A DNA stretch of 64,000 bases from a virus: IMG/VR virus record IMGVR_UViG_3300028400_000004, positions 1 through 64,000 of that record, one strand, 5' to 3'. The notes beneath the pieces were generated by a model. The model made no database searches. It saw only the letters and a program-made list of their open reading frames with translations, and was not told where the DNA came from. Position 1 is the stretch's first letter. Each line of letters starts with the position of its first letter. Below, in pieces: positions 57,586-64,000 of this stretch. A program made the position numbers and the translations under genes.

Positions 57586-58952
57586 ATTTATCAAAATCTA
57601 TCCAAGAGAACATTCTCCGTATTATTTCATTTGATGATGAGAATTATAAGATTTTCCGGGGATTAGTACCATTGCGGGTTTATGATTCAAAGTATAAGCC
57701 TATTGTAAAGCGGGTTTATAATTATATTGATGAATTTGATGAACCGCCGAAAGCACATTTAGTAGATATTACTGAGGATTTGTTGAAGGAAGATAAATCA
57801 TATTTATCGGTTATTGAAGGTGTTTATGAATTAGAAGATGTAAATGTAGAATATACATTAAAAAAAGTTAGAGCCTTTATTAGGTTACAGGAAATAAAGT
57901 TAGGCATATTAAAAGCTGCCGAAGTTTTAGATACGGCAGATGATGAGGAGTCTTTAGAAGAAGCCGAAGATATTATATTAAAATCAATAAAGAATACACA
58001 TAAAACCTTTGATCCAGGTTTAGAGTTTTCCATAGATGCTTTAGATTCTTTAGATCAAGAAGCTATTGAGTATTTTAGAACTGGTATTAAGTTTTTAGAT
58101 ACTCATAATTTGGGACCTGCACGAAAGAAGTTACACCTATTTATGGCTCCTGCCAAGTTCGGGAAAACTTGGTGGCTTATTCATTTAGGAAAAGAAAATG
58201 TTATGGATGGCAAAAAAGTATTACATTTAACATTAGAAATGAGTCAGTCTAGTGTTGCTAGGCGTTACTTGCAGTCATTCTTCTCTATATCTAATAGAAA
58301 TGAATTGTATAACATATATAAATTTATTCACGATTTAGATGGAAAGATGAGTGATCTTGAGGAATATGAGTTATACCCTAAACACACATTTGAAGAAGGC
58401 AGCTTGAAAGAAAAATTAAAAAATAAAATAGAGAAAGGTAAAAGATATTTTGATAATTTAATAATAAAAGAGTTCCCCACAAGTTCTTTAGCTGTCAGAG
58501 AATTGGACAGTTATTTGGACATGCTGGAGCGTGTAAAAGGTTTTATTCCTGATATTATTATAGTTGATTATGCAGATTTGTTACGCTTAGAAGGCAATGA
58601 TAAACGTATTGCTACTGGAGAGATTTATAAGAATCTACGGGGGCTTGCCATGTCACGAAATGTGGCTATTGCTACAGCCACCCAAACTAATAGGGGGGCA
58701 TTGAACAAGCGCCTTGTTAGTGAGATAGATGTAGCAGAGGATTATTCTAAGATACAGACGGCAGACTGTGTTATTACGTTGAATAAGACAGAAGCAGAAC
58801 GTGAACTAGGTCTTGCCAGGTTATATGTAACTGCTGCGCGTGATGACGTAGATAAAATGGAGATTTGCATTTCACAGGCTTATGGGATTGGCCAATTTGC
58901 GTTAGATAGTGCTTTAACACCTAAAGATTATGAAACATTTATAAACAAGTAA
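57582..58952 (+). CDS. Replicative DnaB-like helicase
   Basis: 456 aa. Helical N-terminal domain, then a RecA core: MAPAKFGKTWWLIHLG (Walker A variant with A-x-x-x-GKT), VLHLTLEMSQSSVARRYL (the DnaB LSLEM equivalent), IIIVDYADLLRLEGND (Walker B) and IATATQTNRGALNKR (H3/Q). The 5'-3' helicase would work with the primase at 60459. Only one of the usual Walker A glycines is kept. Confidence 0.85.
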   Translation: MNLSKSIQENILRIISFDDENYKIFRGLVPLRVYDSKYKPIVKRVYNYIDEFDEPPKAHLVDITEDLLKEDKSYLSVIEGVYELEDVNVEYTLKKVRAFIRLQEIKLGILKAAEVLDTADDEESLEEAEDIILKSIKNTHKTFDPGLEFSIDALDSLDQEAIEYFRTGIKFLDTHNLGPARKKLHLFMAPAKFGKTWWLIHLGKENVMDGKKVLHLTLEMSQSSVARRYLQSFFSISNRNELYNIYKFIHDLDGKMSDLEEYELYPKHTFEEGSLKEKLKNKIEKGKRYFDNLIIKEFPTSSLAVRELDSYLDMLERVKGFIPDIIIVDYADLLRLEGNDKRIATGEIYKNLRGLAMSRNVAIATATQTNRGALNKRLVSEIDVAEDYSKIQTADCVITLNKTEAERELGLARLYVTAARDDVDKMEICISQAYGIGQFALDSALTPKDYETFINK

Positions 58953-58953
58953 G

Positions 58954-60462
58954 ATGGGTTATATATCAAAACAATATAAATACGATTATTTCAATAGAGA
59001 CTTTAATGATTGGAGAGGGCTCAAAAAATTAAAAGAAGATAAAATTGATCTATTGTATAAGGAAACTGTAGGTAATTTAGAGCTTAAATACCAATTAAGG
59101 AAGCATCAGAAAATAGGTGTTATTTTAGGCTGTATGCTTGAAAAGTTTTTATTAGGATATGATATGGGGTTAGGAAAAACCTATATGTCATTGGTCATAT
59201 TGAAGAAGAAATTTGATGAAAAAAGGATAAATAAATGTTTGTTTTTAGTACAAAATTTATCAAATATTTATAATATATCAGATGAAATAGATAAATTTGA
59301 ATTAGGAATGTCCTATGTTTCATTAGATGGAGGCAGCCAAAGTAGAAAGGAACTCTTTAATAAAGATTATCAAATATATATATTAAATTACCAAGGATTT
59401 ACTGCTTATATAAAGAGATTCGGTTATAAGGATTTGTTAGGCAAGTTCGATGCTTTTATTTTTGATGAAATGCATAATTTAAAAAATAAAAAAACAAAGT
59501 TATATAAATATTGTAAGCTGTTATCTAAAGATTCAGTAGTAAAGATTGGATTAACCGGTACCCCTTTTGACAGAAACCCATTAGATTTTTGGACGCAGTT
59601 GGATATATTAGATGGTGGACAAACATTAGGAAGTTATAATACATTCTTAAATATGTTTTTTATAAAGAAATATAATTATATGGGTTATCCAGAATGGAAG
59701 TTTGATAAAAGAAAAGTAAACAAGTTTTTATCGATATTATCTAATAGATTTATTTATTATGGCACAGAAGAATGTAATGATCTACCTAAAAAAGTTTACA
59801 ATACTATAAGGTTTAAGTTGCCAGATAATGTATATAAAGAATACAGAAAGATGTATAACGAGTTTAAGAAACAGTTTAAGGGGGACGAGAATGATTTAGA
59901 TAAACTGTCATTAGATGTTAATTACATAAAGTTAAAACAATTATCTTCTGGGTTTGTTAACTTGACTGAGCGGTTGGATGATTATAAAGTAAGCAAGATA
60001 GTAGAATTTGATAATCCAAAGTTGGACTTGTTGGTTGATAATTTGCGAGCCATACCTAAAGGAAAAAAGTCAATAGTATTTGTTAATTTTATACATTCAG
60101 GTAAAACTATATTTAAGAGATTAAACAAGGAAAAGATAGGATGTGTTCTTATTGATGGCGATACTAAAGATTTAAGAAAATCTTTTTATGAATACAAAAC
60201 TTCAAAAACAAAAAATGTTTTGATTATAAATGCTATCAGAGGAGGTACTGGACTTAATTTACAATTTGCCAATTATTGCTTTTTCTATGAGACGCCTATA
60301 ACTGTAAGACACAGAAAGCAGGCAGAAAAAAGAATACATAGGGATGGCCAGGTTAATACTTGTTATTATTATGATTTTGTTGCATTAAACACTTACGATG
60401 AGCGTGATTTGGTGAACCTAAAAATTGGCATAGAGACTTTTGATAAAATGATGAAAAAATGA
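58954..60462 (+). CDS. SNF2-family DNA helicase/translocase
   Basis: 502 aa: LRKHQKIGVILGCMLEKF, GYDMGLGKTYMSLVIL (motif I), FDAFIFDEMHNLKNK (motif II, DEMH), KIGLTGTPFDRNPLDFW (III), then RGGTGLNLQFANYCFFYETP (V) and RHRKQAEKRIHRDGQ (VI). A compact phage SNF2-like ATPase, likely involved in replication or recombination. Confidence 0.9.
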   Translation: MGYISKQYKYDYFNRDFNDWRGLKKLKEDKIDLLYKETVGNLELKYQLRKHQKIGVILGCMLEKFLLGYDMGLGKTYMSLVILKKKFDEKRINKCLFLVQNLSNIYNISDEIDKFELGMSYVSLDGGSQSRKELFNKDYQIYILNYQGFTAYIKRFGYKDLLGKFDAFIFDEMHNLKNKKTKLYKYCKLLSKDSVVKIGLTGTPFDRNPLDFWTQLDILDGGQTLGSYNTFLNMFFIKKYNYMGYPEWKFDKRKVNKFLSILSNRFIYYGTEECNDLPKKVYNTIRFKLPDNVYKEYRKMYNEFKKQFKGDENDLDKLSLDVNYIKLKQLSSGFVNLTERLDDYKVSKIVEFDNPKLDLLVDNLRAIPKGKKSIVFVNFIHSGKTIFKRLNKEKIGCVLIDGDTKDLRKSFYEYKTSKTKNVLIINAIRGGTGLNLQFANYCFFYETPITVRHRKQAEKRIHRDGQVNTCYYYDFVALNTYDERDLVNLKIGIETFDKMMKK

Positions 60463-61433
60463 GCTTTGATATAATAAAGTTTTTAGAAGAAAATAAAATA
60501 GACTATGCAAGTGATGGGAAGAATTGTGCCCAGGGAAACGTTGTAATAAAGTGTCCTTGGTGTAGCGATGATCCTTCAAAACATTTAGGTATTAGGGTCA
60601 ATGGAAAGTTTGCATATGGATGTTGGAGAAACCCTATGCATAGGGGAACTAAGCCTTATAAGTTGGTGGCAAAGTTACTTAATGTTTCAAACAAAAAGGC
60701 TAAGGAAATAGTTGGAAATATTATAGATTATAAGGTTGATGATTTTATGGATGTAATAAATAGTTTAAAAGGCTACGCAAATAAAGAGATTGAAGATAAT
60801 AACGTAACTCCTATTAGATTGTATAAGTTACAAAATAACACTTTAATGGGAAAGATTGTTTTTGGATATTTAGAGACTAGAATTAATAATGAAATTGATA
60901 TATATGAATTTATAGATATGTTTAATTTATGTTATTCTGATGGGAAAGGGGCTTATAGGGTTTTCATGCCAGTTAAGTTTGGCGGAAAGTTCGTGTCTTT
61001 TGTTGGAAGAAGTGTTAGTGATAGTAAGATGCCAAGATATTTAAGTGGTTCTAAAAAATTTGGAGTAGGTAACTTAAAAGATTATATATATGAACATGAT
61101 GATAAATCAGATTTTTTGTTTATAACTGAAGGCCCATTTGATATGATGCGCTTTCATTATTTATTAAAAAAGAATAATATAAATGCAGATGCTACTTGTT
61201 TATTTGGTATAAATGCAAGCAAGAAGCAAAAAATAATTATTGATGAATTATCTAAAAAATATAAAAAGATATTTATACTTTTTGACGATGGGTTTGATAT
61301 GACAGCAGCCCAATTGAAATTGTCATTGACTTGTGATAACGTATTTGTTAGTAAAATACCTAATGGTTATAAAGACCCAGGCGAATTAGACACTAAAGGT
61401 GTGTATGAAATTATCCAATCTGTCGGATTGTGA
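60459..61433 (+). CDS. DnaG-type primase
   Basis: 324 aa. An N-terminal zinc-ribbon region (VIKCPWCSDDPSKHLGIRVN, YGCWRNPMHRGT) is followed by a Toprim domain: FLFITEGPFDMMRFHYLL (Glu) and KIFILFDDGFDMTA (D-x-D-like). It would synthesise primers at the fork. It is shorter than bacterial DnaG because it lacks a helicase-interaction domain. Confidence 0.85.
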   Translation: MSFDIIKFLEENKIDYASDGKNCAQGNVVIKCPWCSDDPSKHLGIRVNGKFAYGCWRNPMHRGTKPYKLVAKLLNVSNKKAKEIVGNIIDYKVDDFMDVINSLKGYANKEIEDNNVTPIRLYKLQNNTLMGKIVFGYLETRINNEIDIYEFIDMFNLCYSDGKGAYRVFMPVKFGGKFVSFVGRSVSDSKMPRYLSGSKKFGVGNLKDYIYEHDDKSDFLFITEGPFDMMRFHYLLKKNNINADATCLFGINASKKQKIIIDELSKKYKKIFILFDDGFDMTAAQLKLSLTCDNVFVSKIPNGYKDPGELDTKGVYEIIQSVGL

Positions 61434-62205
61434 CGTTATTATATTAGATGACTATACTAAGTTTGTAAAAGAGAAATGTAAAGCATCATCATTTTCTTAT
61501 ATATTACCTGATTTTTATCTTACTAGAAGGGAATATATAAAAGCTCTATTTTTATCTATTATAAATAAATGCATTTATTATAAAGTAAAATTAGATGATA
61601 TAGGAGGTAAGTTGGGTGAGTGGGTTGTTTATGTTTTAGAAAATATATTAAATATAAGGGATTTTACAGACAGCAGAAATGTTGAATATCTTTTTGATGG
61701 ATTACCGTATGAAATACCAGATTATCAATACATAGATGATGATGGTAATTTGGTATTTTATGTTGATTATATAAAAAGTAAAGAATTTAATTTTGACTTA
61801 AAGAAGGGAATGGAAGATTTTGCTATAAAAGAAAAACAGTCTATAAAAGGTAATAAAAAGTTATATGATGTGTATGGGATTGATCCAGAAGATTTTGAAT
61901 CTATATATTATCCGTTCCTTAGAGAAGTTTTTAAGTCTTTTCCTAAGAAAAGAAAACAAGGTATTGTAGTGCGTCCTTCTAAATATTTAGTTTTTTATTT
62001 AATTTTCTTGTATGGCACCAAAACAAGTATGGATTTATTGTTAAGGGCACTTCGAGAAATGAATATTCCAGTATCAAGATATACATATCAGGAATATAAA
62101 AGGGCTTATATATTTATTGTGAGGTTGCTTAAAGCAAAGGGAGTTATTGATAAAGATTTTGACCATAGAGAAGGCTATTTTAATTATAAAAATAGGAGAA
62201 AATGA
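61405..62205 (+). CDS. Hypothetical replication-region protein, 266 aa
   Basis: Start 61405 is preferred since AAAGG lies just upstream; it overlaps the primase end by 29 bases. The protein (MKLSNLSDCDVIILDDYTKF ... DHREGYFNYKNRRK) is helical with a basic C-terminal half (SFPKKRKQGIVVRPSKYLVF). No family recognised. It may be a polymerase or clamp accessory factor by position. Confidence 0.5.
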   Translation: MKLSNLSDCDVIILDDYTKFVKEKCKASSFSYILPDFYLTRREYIKALFLSIINKCIYYKVKLDDIGGKLGEWVVYVLENILNIRDFTDSRNVEYLFDGLPYEIPDYQYIDDDGNLVFYVDYIKSKEFNFDLKKGMEDFAIKEKQSIKGNKKLYDVYGIDPEDFESIYYPFLREVFKSFPKKRKQGIVVRPSKYLVFYLIFLYGTKTSMDLLLRALREMNIPVSRYTYQEYKRAYIFIVRLLKAKGVIDKDFDHREGYFNYKNRRK

Positions 62206-63200
62206 TGGATGCTAGGATTTTAAAGTCTGTGGTAGAGTTTAATAAAAAATTGAATCCTTATGGGTTTGAAGTAAACAATGGTATTAAGTTTTGTAATGAT
62301 AGGATAGAAAATATAGGTAATAATTACTTTTTTATTTATAATACAGATTGTAATGTAAATGGTTCTATTAACTCTTCAAAACTAGACAAGTTTTTACGAA
62401 GTATTAAATCAAAGGAAGTTTCAATTGAACAGAAAGAAGATTCCTTGTTATTTAATTCCGGTCGTGTTGGTTTACAGATTGGTAAGTTTCCCACTATTGA
62501 TTATGATGGCAGCATTGGTGGTGATTTATTATGTACTTTTACTAAAAAAGAAAGAAAACATTTAGAATTATTACTATCTATTATATCAAAGGATAAGGCA
62601 ATAAACCCTTCTTTTTCTGGCATTACCATTACAAGCAATAACGGAAACTTATCATTATACACTACGGATGCTATAAGGCTTGCAAGATATATAAAGGATG
62701 GGGTTTCTTTAGATATTGAACTGGTTATTTCCAAGTTCTTTTTTGAGGCGTTGATTTACTCGTTACGAGTATTTGATTATATAGATATTTTGTGGAATGA
62801 CGGATTAATTATAGCTAAGAATGACGGTGTTATTTTTGGAACTTCCGCTATGGCGGTAGATATTTTTGATTTTGATGAGCATTTTAGTTCCTTTGAATCT
62901 TATGTAGATGTAGTATTAGATGATAACAATAAAGATGTCATATCTACCATTTCTAAGTATTCAAACGGAGTTTTACATTTTATAGCGAATGATGTTTTAA
63001 CTGTAGCTTCACATAATGATACGAATCCAACAGATATAATGACCGGAGAATGTAGTGCTATTGTAAATGACCCTTATAGTAAAGTTTTTAATTTACAGGG
63101 GATAGTAAAATATTTAGATTTATTTAATAATTTGATCTTGTCTGATCATTTAATTCTAGATAGTGATAACTTAACTGTACTATTGACTGAACAAGAATAA
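62202..63200 (+). CDS. Sliding-clamp-like protein, 332 aa
   Basis: SLYTTDAIRLARYI matches the beta-clamp (A/T)TDxxRLA signature and overall length is close to a bacterial clamp (about 370 aa). Repeating strand-helix segments (ISSFESYVDVVLDD-type) fit clamp domains. It lies immediately before the DNA polymerase gene. AGGAG precedes two adjacent ATG codons (62202 and 62205). The C-terminus lacks the canonical MPMR ending. Confidence 0.65.
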   Translation: MMDARILKSVVEFNKKLNPYGFEVNNGIKFCNDRIENIGNNYFFIYNTDCNVNGSINSSKLDKFLRSIKSKEVSIEQKEDSLLFNSGRVGLQIGKFPTIDYDGSIGGDLLCTFTKKERKHLELLLSIISKDKAINPSFSGITITSNNGNLSLYTTDAIRLARYIKDGVSLDIELVISKFFFEALIYSLRVFDYIDILWNDGLIIAKNDGVIFGTSAMAVDIFDFDEHFSSFESYVDVVLDDNNKDVISTISKYSNGVLHFIANDVLTVASHNDTNPTDIMTGECSAIVNDPYSKVFNLQGIVKYLDLFNNLILSDHLILDSDNLTVLLTEQE

Positions 63201-64000
63201 TGGCATTTTTACTTAAAAAGAAATCAAAAAACAGCCACACTAATAAGTTTTTTAATGATATAGTATCCAAAGGGTGTGCTTATTGTCCATTGAGTGTTGA
63301 GGAGGATCATAGATTTGATCCCATAGGGACAGACAGACCATTGTTTTATGTTGTTATGGATAAGCCAGTTGAACAAGATTACAGGCTTAAAAAATCTTAT
63401 GGATCATTCCTTGGAAGAAAAGTAATAAAAGTAATAGCAGATGCCTTTACTGCATATAAAAAAGAAATTGTTTCTTCTTCTGATGTTTTGTCTTATGTAC
63501 GGTTTGGATATTTATTAAGGACTTTTACAAAAAATAAAAAATTAGATTCAAGTTATGCTTTTTGTATTAATAAATTTATAGAAGACGTTAGACAAACAGA
63601 CCCAAGGTTTATAGTTGTTTTTGGAGCAGGTGCTTTAGGCCGGATAGCCAACATAACGAATATAAGAAATATTAGGGGAAAACCTTTTCCTTATCATATA
63701 GGTGGTAAAACACGTTGGGTCATTGGGTTTGATGATCCATATAAAATGTTAGATGATAATAACAACTATTGGGGAAAGACTTTTTCTGGACAGTTGGTTC
63801 GTTCTTTTGATTTTGGAACTCCACCTGACATAGATAAATACAAAAAAATAGAATCAAAGAAAGTCCTTCCTGGTGAATATGTAACTGTTACGCATGAGCA
63901 AGATTTTGAAAAAGTTATTCATTCTTTCTCCGTCTTGGAGAAGTCAAATACCGTTGGATTCGATATAGAAACTACGTCTAAGGAGACTGTGCAATCTAGG
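63200..64000 (+). CDS. UDG-like domain fused to family A DNA polymerase (partial)
   Basis: The gene runs off the window with 267 codons visible. Residues 1-200 look like a family 4-type uracil-DNA glycosylase: GCAYCPLSVEEDHRFDPIGT, a later Cys (SYAFCINKF) and DPRFIVVFGAGALGRI. After a linker, TVGFDIETTSKE is motif Exo I of a 3'-5' exonuclease, as at the start of phage PolA-type polymerases. The ATG overlaps the clamp stop by one base. The polymerase domain itself is not visible and is inferred. Confidence 0.7.
   Translation, partial: MAFLLKKKSKNSHTNKFFNDIVSKGCAYCPLSVEEDHRFDPIGTDRPLFYVVMDKPVEQDYRLKKSYGSFLGRKVIKVIADAFTAYKKEIVSSSDVLSYVRFGYLLRTFTKNKKLDSSYAFCINKFIEDVRQTDPRFIVVFGAGALGRIANITNIRNIRGKPFPYHIGGKTRWVIGFDDPYKMLDDNNNYWGKTFSGQLVRSFDFGTPPDIDKYKKIESKKVLPGEYVTVTHEQDFEKVIHSFSVLEKSNTVGFDIETTSKETVQSR

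Overview
The window is a 64 kb piece of a tailed double-stranded DNA phage genome, mostly AT-rich, with a few sharply GC-richer islands. The morphogenesis genes (HK97-type prohead protease and capsid, gpG/GT frameshift, tape measure, L/K/J-like tail tip) point to a siphovirus with a long non-contractile tail. Overlapping Rz/Rz1-like spanins and lipobox lipoproteins point to a Gram-negative host. No terminase, integrase or tRNA gene was found, and both ends cut through genes, so the genome continues outside.

Layout. 1-808: end of a deaminase-fold gene, then a RuvC-type resolvase. 796-4977 (minus): an early-type operon of small unknown genes, including a cREC-domain protein and a beta-clamp-like protein, driven by a promoter whose -10 lies in an inverted repeat. 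4978-9566: an accessory, repeat-rich region with four short GC-rich gene cassettes. Each cassette has its own promoters and terminator, and the last two are filled with consecutive perfect stem-loops. A parS-like 16-mer and small repeats lie at the far end. 9567-16954 (minus): nucleotide-modifying genes (C5 methyltransferase, dUTPase, dCMP deaminase) mixed with seven members of an unrecognised paralogous family, one carrying two in-frame stop codons. 17040-37127 (plus): head and tail operon, portal to tail tip. 37158-40826 (minus): small genes and a structured RNA. 40956-41488 (plus): two small membrane proteins. 41489-48230 (minus): metallophosphoesterase, spanins, holin-like protein, M15-type endolysin, then virion or fibre proteins including one built of about 29 copies of a 12-residue Trp repeat. 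48231-50074: 1.8 kb without a credible gene, holding a hairpin array and a highly structured segment that look like one or more large noncoding RNAs. 50075-64000 (plus): sigma factor, class I ribonucleotide reductase, ThyX, DnaB-like helicase, SNF2-like helicase, primase, clamp-like protein, and the start of a UDG-like/DNA polymerase A fusion.

How it fits together. dCMP deaminase, dUTPase, ThyX, ribonucleotide reductase and a dATP/dGTP-diphosphohydrolase-like protein form a self-sufficient dNTP supply for the phage replisome (helicase, primase, clamp, polymerase). A phage sigma factor offers a route to late-gene control. The three places most likely to hold undescribed biology are the hairpin-filled cassettes (7.1-8.6 kb), the repeat-bearing noncoding locus (48.3-49.9 kb) and the expanded paralogous family (9.6-15.2 kb).
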